Below, one piece after another: positions 45,072 to 52,649 of a stretch of 64,000 nucleotides of DNA. The stretch is from DASREM01 sp035652095 (GTDB lineage: Bacteria > Acidobacteriota > Terriglobia > Terriglobales > Acidobacteriaceae), in NCBI GenBank assembly GCA_035652095.1, contig DASREM010000024.1, positions 1 through 64,000 of the forward strand, in the 5' to 3' direction. Made by a program: the position numbers and the translations under genes. Under the pieces are notes generated by a model. That model saw only the letters and a list, made by a program, of their open reading frames with translations, was not told where the DNA came from and ran no database searches. How positions within the stretch are numbered: the stretch's first letter is position 1; the number at the start of each line of letters is the position of its first letter.

Positions 45072-45094
45072 ACTATGACTGGAACTACGTTTTC

Positions 45095-45123
45095 ATTCTC
45101 GCCTAGTGAAGGGGCTTAGTCAA
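45095..45123 (-). promoter_or_regulatory. Promoter of tRNA-Ala
   Basis: Minus-strand TTGACT (45118-45123), 17-base spacer, GAGAAT (45095-45100). Predicted start near 45088, about 17 bases upstream of the mature 5' end. Good agreement with sigma70 spacing. Confidence 0.55.
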
Positions 45124-45333
45124 ACCCTTGGCGGATCTTGTGGTGCGATTTCATCCCATCTCATGGCCAGGCAGACGCCCTGGGCCGAATCTGTGGCCCG
45201 GAGCGCAAAAATCGGTAGTGTCTTTTCCCTGGCCGCGCATTATGCCGGCGGTACTCCGACCCTCTCATCCTTCTTCTCCTGTTTTGCGAAACTCGCAGAA
45301 CATGGGTATCCTGAGGGACATTACGGAAACAGA

Positions 45334-46020
45334 ATGAACCTGAAACTTCGATCCACCTCGCAATGGACTTGCCTGCTCGCGCTTCTTCCGATCATGGCCG
45401 TTGCCCAAGTCCCTTCTAATCCTCAGCCGCCGGTTGCGTATTCGTCGGTGAGCGAACTGAACCTGCTCTTGTCGCAACTGCAGCAGATTTCACAGACCAC
45501 CCAGGCCGATCTCGGCAAGACGCGCGTCGAAAAGTGGAAGACCGATTCCAACACCAAGCGCCAAACCCAGGCCAACATGGAATCTATCCAGCGCAATCTG
45601 CAATCGGCGATGCCAGAAATCATCAATCAATTGCAGGCTTCCCCCGAAAATCTGAACGCGACTTTCAAGCTTTATCGCAATCTGGACGCTCTCTATGACG
45701 TTCTCAGCTCGGTCGTGGAATCGGCCGGGGCATTCGGCTCGAAAGATGAATTTCAGTCTCTGGCCAACGATCTGAGCACGTTGGAGCACACGCGCAGATC
45801 GTTTGCCGACCGTCTGGATACATTATCGGCTTCAAAGGAAAATGAACTGGCCCAACTTCGGAACCAAATCAAGGCTGCGCAGGCGGCTGCGGCGAGCGCC
45901 CCTCCCAAGAAAGTCGTGGTGGATGACACCGAACCCAAGAAGACCACGAAGAAGAAATCCCCATCTAAATCCGCCAAGCCCAGCGCCAACAGCACCGGGA
46001 CCCAGACTCCTCCGCAATAG
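45334..46020 (+). CDS. Secreted coiled-coil protein with basic Lys/Pro-rich tail
   Basis: 228 residues from the ATG at 45334 (an upstream open frame from 45106 is judged non-coding). Signal peptide with S-Q-W-T-C-L-L-A-L-L-P-I-M-A-V-A. The mature part is largely helical (S-E-L-N-L-L-L-S-Q-L-Q-Q, D-E-F-Q-S-L-A-N-D-L). The C-terminal 40 residues are Lys/Pro/Ser/Thr-rich and probably disordered. No recognised domain; function unknown. Confidence 0.7.
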   Translation: MNLKLRSTSQWTCLLALLPIMAVAQVPSNPQPPVAYSSVSELNLLLSQLQQISQTTQADLGKTRVEKWKTDSNTKRQTQANMESIQRNLQSAMPEIINQLQASPENLNATFKLYRNLDALYDVLSSVVESAGAFGSKDEFQSLANDLSTLEHTRRSFADRLDTLSASKENELAQLRNQIKAAQAAAASAPPKKVVVDDTEPKKTTKKKSPSKSAKPSANSTGTQTPPQ

Positions 46021-46081
46021 TTTCGTTCCCGGGGCATCGACTGATCCCCCTAAGTAGCTGAATTTACTACCCTTATCTTTG

Positions 46082-46110
46082 GGAACTACAAACACTCGAA
46101 CGGGGTCTAT
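46082..46110 (+). promoter_or_regulatory. Candidate ECF-type promoter upstream of the sigma factor gene
   Basis: GGAACT (46082-46087), 17 bases, GTCTAT (46105-46110): close to the GGAACTT/GTCTGA pattern of RpoE-like promoters. It would give a leader of about 100 bases and could mean autoregulation by the adjacent ECF sigma factor. Confidence 0.42.
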
Positions 46111-46168
46111 GTATGTGAGGAGTGTTCATCCACGGATTTGGCTGGAGATCGGAACACAAGGCACTTTT

Positions 46169-46202
46169 GGACCGCGTCATCGGTCCGAATTGAACCTATA
46201 AT
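46169..46202 (+). promoter_or_regulatory. Dyad and perfect TATAAT upstream of the sigma factor gene
   Basis: GGACCG (46169-46174) and CGGTCC (46181-46186) flank six bases. TATAAT lies at 46197-46202, but with no -35 at 16-18 bases. This may be a second, regulated promoter close to the GTG at 46215. Confidence 0.35.
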
Positions 46203-46214
46203 GGTGGGAACGCC

Positions 46215-46964
46215 GTGAGAATCATGGCGGGAGCGGCCACATTGGGTGATTTAGCGAGTGCCATAGGAGTTCGCCTCGAAGAGTCGGCAATTGTCGCCGA
46301 ACTGAAGGCGGGGTCAGAGGAGGCGTACGCCTGGCTGATCGGCGAATTCCATCAGCCAATCTACAGCTTGATCTACCGGATGGCTTCGGACCCTGCCGAT
46401 GCCGCAGATACCACCCAGGAAGTGTTCCTGAAAGTGTTTCGCGGAATGAAGCACTTCAACGGGCAGTCCAGTCTGAAGACCTGGATTTATCGGATTGCGG
46501 TCCATGAAGCCTCCAACCGGCGGCGCTGGTGGTTCCGGCACAAAGCGCGGGAAAGTTCGATGGAACCGGTTCTGACCGATGCCGAACAGGAAAATGCAAT
46601 TGGGCTGAAAGACCTGTTGGTGGACAAGGGCGAGTCCCCATTCGACAACGTGGTGCATGAAGAAATTCGGGCTCGGGTTGAAGAGGAGTTGCGAAAGGTT
46701 CCGGAACCGTATCGCACCACGGTGATCCTGCGCGATTTGGAAGAAATGTCGTACGAGGAAATCGCCGAAATAACGGAAGTCTCGTTGGGTACAGTGAAGT
46801 CGAGATTAACTCGAGGCCGGGAGGCATTGAAGCTGCGCTTGACCGCATACATAAAGGAAGTTGGTCCGCAACTTGGTTTGCACGCTCCAGAGGAGCGCAG
46901 CGGGAAACCACGACCGCGCTCCCGGATTTGTTCGAGTGGCGGGGAAGTCGAGGTGGCGTCATGA
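46215..46964 (+). CDS. ECF RNA polymerase sigma factor (RpoE-like)
   Basis: 249 residues from GTG 46215, or from an ATG three codons later. Region 2: L-I-Y-R-M-A-S-D-P-A-D-A-A-D-T-T-Q-E-V-F-L-K-V-F and the Trp-containing L-K-T-W-I-Y-R-I-A. Region 4: Y-E-E-I-A-E-I-T-E-V-S-L-G-T-V-K-S-R-L-T-R-G, a canonical helix-turn-helix. It is followed by its likely anti-sigma factor, with an ATGA overlap. Predicted to control envelope functions; its regulon is not known from this window. Confidence 0.9.
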   Translation: MRIMAGAATLGDLASAIGVRLEESAIVAELKAGSEEAYAWLIGEFHQPIYSLIYRMASDPADAADTTQEVFLKVFRGMKHFNGQSSLKTWIYRIAVHEASNRRRWWFRHKARESSMEPVLTDAEQENAIGLKDLLVDKGESPFDNVVHEEIRARVEEELRKVPEPYRTTVILRDLEEMSYEEIAEITEVSLGTVKSRLTRGREALKLRLTAYIKEVGPQLGLHAPEERSGKPRPRSRICSSGGEVEVAS

Positions 46965-47626
46965 AGTGCGCCCAGGCAAAATCGCTGTTTTCGCCGTATC
47001 TGGATGGAGCCGTCACCGGCACGCAGATGCGTGCGCTGAGCCAGCATCTGGAAAGCTGCGACGACTGCCATAGCGATTATTCTCTGTTGCAGCAAAGCCA
47101 GCAGTTATTGGCGCGGGCGGGCCGCAGGAAGGCGCCCGCCGATCTGGAACTGAGGTTACGCCTGGCGATCTCACGCGAAGTGGCCCACAAGCGCGCCCCT
47201 TATTTGCAGGGCGCGATGTTGCGGCTCGAAAATCTTTTCCAGGCCTTCATGGTCCCAGCGACTGCAGGGTTGATTGCCGCAGTTGCCATCTTCGGCCTGG
47301 TCATGGGATTGACCACCATGCCACTGCAGGCTGCGGACAATGACGTCCCCCTGATGTTGTATACCGCTCCGCAACTGCAACAGGCCGCTTTTGGCACCAC
47401 CTTGGAATCCATCAACGACGATTCACTCGTCATCGAAGCCTACGTGGACTCGAATGGGCGGATCCAGGATTATCGCATCCTGTCGGACTCAAAAACGTCG
47501 AGCGATTTGCTTCCGCAAGTGAAGAATATGTTGATCTTCACTACGTTCCGTCCGGCAACCGCGATGGGGAGGCCGACCTCTGGGCGCGCAGTACTGTCTT
47601 TTTCAAAGATCAACGTTCACGGGTAG
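46961..47626 (+). CDS. Zinc-finger anti-sigma factor with TonB C-terminal-like extracytoplasmic domain
   Basis: 221 residues from the ATG at 46961 (ATGA overlap with the sigma gene). The ZAS motif H-x3-C-x2-C is at His29, Cys33 and Cys36, within Q-H-L-E-S-C-D-D-C. One membrane helix around residues 100-120 (A-T-A-G-L-I-A-A-V-A-I-F-G-L-V). The outer domain includes V-I-E-A-Y-V-D-S-N-G-R-I-Q-D and F-R-P-A-T-A-M-G-R-P, resembling the C-terminal domain of TonB-like proteins. It should hold the sigma factor inactive and release it upon an envelope signal. Confidence 0.83.
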   Translation: MKCAQAKSLFSPYLDGAVTGTQMRALSQHLESCDDCHSDYSLLQQSQQLLARAGRRKAPADLELRLRLAISREVAHKRAPYLQGAMLRLENLFQAFMVPATAGLIAAVAIFGLVMGLTTMPLQAADNDVPLMLYTAPQLQQAAFGTTLESINDDSLVIEAYVDSNGRIQDYRILSDSKTSSDLLPQVKNMLIFTTFRPATAMGRPTSGRAVLSFSKINVHG

Positions 47627-47664
47627 AGTGCTGGGCCGAGACTTCGAAGTCCGCCAAGGTTCCG

Positions 47665-47693
47665 TTGACCCTCAATTGAGAACCCCTTACACT
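47665..47693 (+). promoter_or_regulatory. Promoter with palindromic spacer, upstream of a TPR protein gene
   Basis: TTGACC (47665-47670), exact 17-base spacer, TACACT (47688-47693). The spacer contains the perfect 10-base palindrome CTCAATTGAG (47671-47680), a possible repressor site. Transcription would start near 47700, which is after the TTG at 47696. Confidence 0.6.
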
Positions 47694-47737
47694 GGTTGCG
47701 TAAACCGCACATCTCCCTGCCTGGTAGGAGGTTTCCC

Positions 47738-49327
47738 CTGAGCCGTTGGCTGCGATGCTCGCTTTATGCGGCACTGATAGGATTGTTGACGCCCCTGGTC
47801 CTGGGCCAGGCTTCGGCGGAGCGCAGTCAGCCCCAGCCCCCCGCTGCCCCGGCTGCGAATGCTGCGCCCGGCGTGCCTCTCAAACCTCAAACCCCGGAAG
47901 TCACCCTCGATACCAGCGAGACTCTGTTCGCAGTTCTGGCCGGGATCAACGCCTGTGGTTATGACCAGGACCTGAATGCCTCCGACCCCCTTCGCCTGCA
48001 GATCCGCAAGGAAATTACGAAGGCGGTGAACGAGTCCGTCGGGGCTCGCGACGTCTTACAGGGAATGTGCCAGATCTACAACGATCACCAGCAGCCGGAT
48101 GGTCCGAAGAATCTCTCCCAGTACGTTTCTCTCGCGCTCTTCTTGAATCCTCCGCCTGCTTTTACGGTCAAGGTCAAGGAAAAGGACCTTCCACCAGACG
48201 CGGCGGCGCTGGTCAGCTTTCTTCCGGCCTTGGCGAAGTTTTATGAAGTGGCGCATCTGCATTCGATCTGGAGCGAACATCGCGCCGCTTACGAGGCTCT
48301 CACTCAGCGCTATCACGAGCCGTTATCGAAGATGCTGTTCGACACTGAGCTCTATCTCAAGTTGCCTTCGGCGGGCTATCTCGGCCACCAATTCACGGTG
48401 TACCTGGACCTGCTGGGAGCGCCGGCCCAGACGAACGCCAGGAATTATGGGCCGGATTACTTTGTGGTGCTCACGCCGGGCCCCAATACCAGCTTGAAGA
48501 TGCAGCAGATCAGGCATACCTATTTGCATTACTTGCTGGACCCGATGTCGTTGAAATACCCCGAAGTGAACAAGAAGCTTGAACCATTGCTGGAGTCGGT
48601 GAAGACGGCCCCCATGGATGAGGGGTTCAAAACCGACGTTTCACTGCTTTATACGGAGTGCCTGATTCGTGCGATCGAGATTCGCATGGAAGCCAGCGGC
48701 GCGCAGGCGGAAGAGAATCGCCAGGCCGCGGTGCAGGCTGCGGTGAAGCAAGGGTTCGTGCTCACACGGTTCTTCTATGATTCCCTGGCGCAGTTCGAAA
48801 AAGATCCCGCAGGCTTTCGCAATGTATATGGCCAAATGCTAGCGGGCATTGACGTCGGCAAGGAGGAGAAGCGTGCCGGGCAGGTTGATTTCGCAGCCAA
48901 GGCGGATCCGGAATTGTTGCACCTTGCCCGCGCCGCCGAGGGAAAATTGCTGATCAACGCGGAGCAGAAGCTGAGCGCGGGAGATCCGGCAAGCGCGCAG
49001 AAGCTTGCTCAGCAGGCACTCGACGAAAAAACTGGAGATCAAGGTCGGGCCTTGTTCATCCTGGCACAGGTGGCGACCACGAACAGGGACATCGAAGGAG
49101 CGCGAACCTATTTTCAGCGCGCGCTCACGGCCACCAGCGAACCCAAGGTGGTCGCCTGGTCGCACATCTATCTGGGCAGGATCTTCGATCTGCAGGAGGA
49201 ACGCGATGCGGCGCTTGACCATTATCGTGCCGCGTTAAACGCGGCCGCTTCTCTCCCAGAAGCGAAAGCCGCCGCGGAAAAGGGCCTTCAGCAGCCTTAC
49301 GAGCCGCCCAGAGATCCAAAACAGTGA
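47738..49327 (+). CDS. Secreted TPR-repeat protein with probable CTG start
   Basis: 529 residues from a CTG at 47738, which has a perfect AGGAGG at 47726-47731 six bases upstream. The frame also opens at TTG 47696, but that lies at or before the predicted transcription start. A signal peptide follows directly (S-R-W-L-R-C-S-L-Y-A-A-L-I-G-L-L). The middle 300 residues are an unrecognised helical domain. The C-terminal third has TPR-like repeats (A-L-F-I-L-A-Q-V-A-T-T-N-R-D and V-A-W-S-H-I-Y-L-G-R). Likely periplasmic; function unknown. Confidence 0.75.
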   Translation: MSRWLRCSLYAALIGLLTPLVLGQASAERSQPQPPAAPAANAAPGVPLKPQTPEVTLDTSETLFAVLAGINACGYDQDLNASDPLRLQIRKEITKAVNESVGARDVLQGMCQIYNDHQQPDGPKNLSQYVSLALFLNPPPAFTVKVKEKDLPPDAAALVSFLPALAKFYEVAHLHSIWSEHRAAYEALTQRYHEPLSKMLFDTELYLKLPSAGYLGHQFTVYLDLLGAPAQTNARNYGPDYFVVLTPGPNTSLKMQQIRHTYLHYLLDPMSLKYPEVNKKLEPLLESVKTAPMDEGFKTDVSLLYTECLIRAIEIRMEASGAQAEENRQAAVQAAVKQGFVLTRFFYDSLAQFEKDPAGFRNVYGQMLAGIDVGKEEKRAGQVDFAAKADPELLHLARAAEGKLLINAEQKLSAGDPASAQKLAQQALDEKTGDQGRALFILAQVATTNRDIEGARTYFQRALTATSEPKVVAWSHIYLGRIFDLQEERDAALDHYRAALNAAASLPEAKAAAEKGLQQPYEPPRDPKQ

Positions 49328-49374
49328 CAGAGTTCGCGGGAAAAAGACATCATCTTCGGACTTAAGGAGGACGA

Positions 49375-50262
49375 ATGAAGCGAGCAGCGATGTTCATAGT
49401 GATGTTGGCGCTGGGCACTTCCGTGCTGGCGCAACAGCAGACGGGCACGCCTGGAGGAACGCAATCGGGGTCAACACCAGGCGGCGCAACACAGGGCGGC
49501 ACGGCGACCCCGCCAGCCAAGCATCCGCTGCAGGCCAAGACCCAGCCCGAGTTCGAAGCCTATAAAGCCGCGAACGCGATTCAGGATCCGGCTGCCCGGG
49601 ACAAAGCCGCCGACGAATTTGCGGCCAAGTTCCCGGACAGCGAGTTGCGGGTCCCGCTTTATAAGCAAGCCATGCGCGATTATCAGAGCGGCAACAATGC
49701 CGACAAAATGCAGGAGATGGGACGAAAGGTGCTGGCCATTGACCCGGATGATCCCGAAGCCCTGGTGGGAGTTGCGGAGATCCTGACCGAACGGACCCGG
49801 GACACCGATCTGGACAAGGATCAGCGCCTCGCAGAGGCCGCCAAATTAGCACAGCATGCCCTGGATACGATTGAAACCGACGTCAACGTCCCACCCGGAA
49901 CGCCGCAAGAAAAAGTTGATGCCTATAAGGGATTTCTGCGCTCCAGCGCTTACGGGATCCTGGGAACGCTGGCATTGAACTCCGACAAATATCCTCAGGC
50001 CGAGGATTACCTGAGGAAGGCGATTGCAGCGTTGCCCCAGCAACCGGACCCGCTTGCCGTATTGCGCTTGGCGCTCGCGCTCGATAAGCAGGGGAAATAT
50101 CCCGATGCCCTGAAAGAAGCCAACCACGCGGTCGAACTCACGCAAGACAATACGCCGTCGGGAAGACTGGCGCGCCAGGAGAAAGACCGCCTGGAGAAGT
50201 TGACCGGCGGAGGCAACGCCAAGACGTCGGACACACCACAGAATCCCGCGCCAAAACAATAG
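49375..50262 (+). CDS. Secreted TPR protein with Gly/Thr-rich N-terminus
   Basis: 295 residues, excellent ribosome site AAGGAGG at 49364-49370. Signal peptide M-F-I-V-M-L-A-L-G-T-S-V-L-A-Q, then a low-complexity Gly/Thr/Gln segment, then TPR-like repeats with A-L-V-G-V-A-E-I-L, Y-P-Q-A-E-D-Y-L-R-K-A-I and Y-P-D-A-L-K-E-A-N-H-A-V. Probably a periplasmic scaffold protein. It starts 47 bases after the upstream TPR gene, so the two are likely cotranscribed. Confidence 0.78.
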   Translation: MKRAAMFIVMLALGTSVLAQQQTGTPGGTQSGSTPGGATQGGTATPPAKHPLQAKTQPEFEAYKAANAIQDPAARDKAADEFAAKFPDSELRVPLYKQAMRDYQSGNNADKMQEMGRKVLAIDPDDPEALVGVAEILTERTRDTDLDKDQRLAEAAKLAQHALDTIETDVNVPPGTPQEKVDAYKGFLRSSAYGILGTLALNSDKYPQAEDYLRKAIAALPQQPDPLAVLRLALALDKQGKYPDALKEANHAVELTQDNTPSGRLARQEKDRLEKLTGGGNAKTSDTPQNPAPKQ

Positions 50263-50311
50263 GGTGAGAATACGCGCCTGGCGTTCGTCCGACGCCAGCA
50301 CGCATGAGCCA

Positions 50312-51085
50312 ATGAAGGCACGTGACATCGCGACGCTCGCAGCGGTTTTGAAGTATCAGTTCACACGTCCCGAATTGCTGCATCAAGCCCTCACCCATAG
50401 CTCCCAGGCGCGGGAACAAGAGGCGCAACAGTTTCCCGAGGCGCGATTTGGCGACAACGAGCAATTAGAGTTCCTGGGCGATGCCGTGCTCTCGTTGGTA
50501 ACCACGGAGACGCTGTTCCAACGTTTCCCCAGCTATCGAGAAGGCGAACTCTCGAAAATGCGAGCGCACCTGGTAAGCGAGCGGCATCTGATTCAGGTGG
50601 CCCGGCAATTGGATCTGGGAGCGTACCTGAACCTGGGCCGTGGCGAAGAAAAGAGCGGGGGCCGTTCCAAGACCGCTTTGCTTGTGGACGCTCTCGAGGC
50701 TGTAATCGCGGCCATCTATCTGGATGGGGGGCTGGAACCGGCACGGGCGTTTGTGCTGGAAGCCATTGTCGAACCCGAACTGCTCCGGATCGCAGCCATC
50801 GGAACTGGACTGCCGGTCACCGATTACAAATCGGCATTGCAGGAAAAGCTGCAGGCGGTTGGCCGCGCCCAGCCTACTTACGTGCTGGTGAAGGAGCAGG
50901 GCCCGGAACACAACAAGACGTTCACCGTGGAGGCCCGCCTGCGCGGCGTCAACGGCAATGCGGAATCAGAGTTCGTAGGACAAGCGGAAGGATCAACCAA
51001 GAAGAATGCTGAACAAGACGCTGCCCGACAAGTCCTGGAATACCTCGCCAGCGCTGGAATTGCCGAGCGTAAAGGACGCGCCTGA
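50312..51085 (+). CDS. rnc: Ribonuclease III
   Basis: 257 residues from the ATG at 50312. Catalytic signature N-E-Q-L-E-F-L-G-D-A-V-L, with Glu50 and Asp57, and a later D-A-L-E-A-V-I-A-A-I-Y supplying the second acidic pair. The C-terminal dsRNA-binding domain spans about 165-250 (Y-K-S-A-L-Q-E-K-L-Q through K-K-N-A-E-Q-D-A-A). Cleaves double-stranded RNA in rRNA and mRNA processing. rnc next to lepB is a common bacterial arrangement. Confidence 0.93.
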   Translation: MKARDIATLAAVLKYQFTRPELLHQALTHSSQAREQEAQQFPEARFGDNEQLEFLGDAVLSLVTTETLFQRFPSYREGELSKMRAHLVSERHLIQVARQLDLGAYLNLGRGEEKSGGRSKTALLVDALEAVIAAIYLDGGLEPARAFVLEAIVEPELLRIAAIGTGLPVTDYKSALQEKLQAVGRAQPTYVLVKEQGPEHNKTFTVEARLRGVNGNAESEFVGQAEGSTKKNAEQDAARQVLEYLASAGIAERKGRA

Positions 51086-51092
51086 ACCGAAG

Positions 51093-51845
51093 ATGGACGC
51101 AGCCGAAAAAGCGGCACCCTCTTCGGAATGGCTCCTGTCGCTGCAGTCCTTGCTGGGCACGGTAGTCATCGCCGTCTTCGTAATCACCTTTGTCGTGCAG
51201 GCATTTCAGATCCCCTCGGAATCCATGGAGAACACGCTGCTGATCGGGGATTACCTTTTGGTAGACAAGTTCTGCTACGGCGGCAGCAGCTTTTGGAATC
51301 ATTTTCTTCCTTACAAAAACATCAGCCGTGGAGACATTGTCGTATTCAAGTATCCTGTGAATCCGACACAGCACTTTGTGAAACGCGTGGTCGGGGTCCC
51401 CGGCGATCGCATTCGCCTGGTCAACAAGGAAGTATTCGTAAACGGCAATCCTATTCACGAACCGTACGTGCGCTACACCTCGCGAGTGCATGATGTATTT
51501 CGCGACGACTTCCCTCGCCTCAACATGTCGGTCCCCGGGCTGGAAGGGGAGTGGTGGCAGCAAATGCATCGCCTAGTGGAAAATAGCCAACTGATCGTGC
51601 CCGAAGGCCACTACTTCGTGATGGGGGATAATCGCGACGAGAGTCTCGACAGCCGTTACTGGGGTTTTGTACCGCGCGAGAACGTAATCGGAAGGCCGCT
51701 TATCATCTACTGGTCCGTTCGCGACATTGATAACGATATGATAGGGGTTCCGAATTCAAGTGATAAGCTTCTGCACTTCACCTATGCCATCACGCACTTG
51801 TTCCAGATTACCCGGTGGGACCGCACGTTTCGACTAGTCCATTGA
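51093..51845 (+). CDS. lepB: Signal peptidase I (first of two)
   Basis: 250 residues from ATG 51093, seven bases after the rnc stop (an upstream ATG at 51006 would overlap rnc by 80 bases). Membrane span about 20-38. Catalytic Ser44 in P-S-E-S-M, catalytic Lys97 in F-V-K-R-V-V-G-V-P-G-D, and M-G-D-N-R-D-E-S-L-D-S-R-Y-W-G box. The region between the Lys box and the M-G-D-N box is longer than in E. coli-type minimal enzymes of Gram-positive bacteria. Removes signal peptides from exported proteins. Confidence 0.92.
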   Translation: MDAAEKAAPSSEWLLSLQSLLGTVVIAVFVITFVVQAFQIPSESMENTLLIGDYLLVDKFCYGGSSFWNHFLPYKNISRGDIVVFKYPVNPTQHFVKRVVGVPGDRIRLVNKEVFVNGNPIHEPYVRYTSRVHDVFRDDFPRLNMSVPGLEGEWWQQMHRLVENSQLIVPEGHYFVMGDNRDESLDSRYWGFVPRENVIGRPLIIYWSVRDIDNDMIGVPNSSDKLLHFTYAITHLFQITRWDRTFRLVH

Positions 51846-51860
51846 AAGGGCGCGATCGCC

Positions 51861-52649
51861 TTGAATACAGAGCACGTTCTGGTGTCAAAAAAAGAGACCA
51901 AGCCGACAGAGAAACCGCGGGAGACTACGGTTGAGTTTTTAGCGTCTCTCGCCGCTGTCCTCGTGACCGGTCTCTTTATCATCACCTTTATCGTTCAGGC
52001 CTTTGAGATTCCATCCAGTTCGATGGAGAACACGCTGCTGATCGGCGACCACGTGTTTGTAAATCGTGAACAGTTTGCGCCGGCCACAAAGTGGATGGGC
52101 CCCCTGCTGCCCTATCGCGACGTCCGGCGAGGCGACATCGTGGTTTTCTTGTCGCCTGCTGAGCCGGGGTTGTACGTGGTGAAGCGCATCATCGGAGTGC
52201 CTGGGGATCGCATCCATTTGCGCGATGGCGTGGTCTATCGCAACGGAGAAAAGCTTGACGAGCCTTACGTCGTTCACAGCAGTCCGGACAGCTATAACCC
52301 TTATCGCGATAACTTCCCCGCGGTCGCGCCGACCGAATACAACAATCTTTTTCCAGATTGGCAACTGGTGCTGAAGCAGTACATTCAGGGCGACGACGTG
52401 GTCGTTCCCACGAAGAGTTACTTCGCTATGGGCGACAATCGCGACGTAAGTTATGACAGCCGCTTTTGGGGATTCATTCCCAAAGAAAATGTCATCGGGC
52501 GTCCCATGTTCATTTACTGGTCATTCCAGACTCCAGCCGACCAGTACCAGAAAACTGAAGTCAGTGATCGTTTGAAGTTCATTGGAAATGTAATTCTGCA
52601 TTTCTTCGACGAGACCAGGTGGAGGCGCACGTTCAAGGTGGTGCGGTGA
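51861..52649 (+). CDS. lepB: Signal peptidase I (second of two)
   Basis: 262 residues from a TTG at 51861. Same architecture as its upstream neighbour: membrane span 28-47, Ser54 in P-S-S-S-M, Lys108 in V-V-K-R-I-I-G-V-P-G-D and A-M-G-D-N-R-D-V-S-Y-D-S-R. Both copies have a complete Ser/Lys dyad, so both should be active. They differ in the segment before the M-G-D-N box, which may shift substrate preference. GTGA overlap with the next gene. Confidence 0.9.
   Translation: MNTEHVLVSKKETKPTEKPRETTVEFLASLAAVLVTGLFIITFIVQAFEIPSSSMENTLLIGDHVFVNREQFAPATKWMGPLLPYRDVRRGDIVVFLSPAEPGLYVVKRIIGVPGDRIHLRDGVVYRNGEKLDEPYVVHSSPDSYNPYRDNFPAVAPTEYNNLFPDWQLVLKQYIQGDDVVVPTKSYFAMGDNRDVSYDSRFWGFIPKENVIGRPMFIYWSFQTPADQYQKTEVSDRLKFIGNVILHFFDETRWRRTFKVVR

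Noticed and set aside
45106..45333. 76-residue upstream extension of the secreted coiled-coil protein
   Set aside because: It overlaps the tRNA promoter region, has no homology-like features, and the signal peptide starts exactly at the ATG at 45334.
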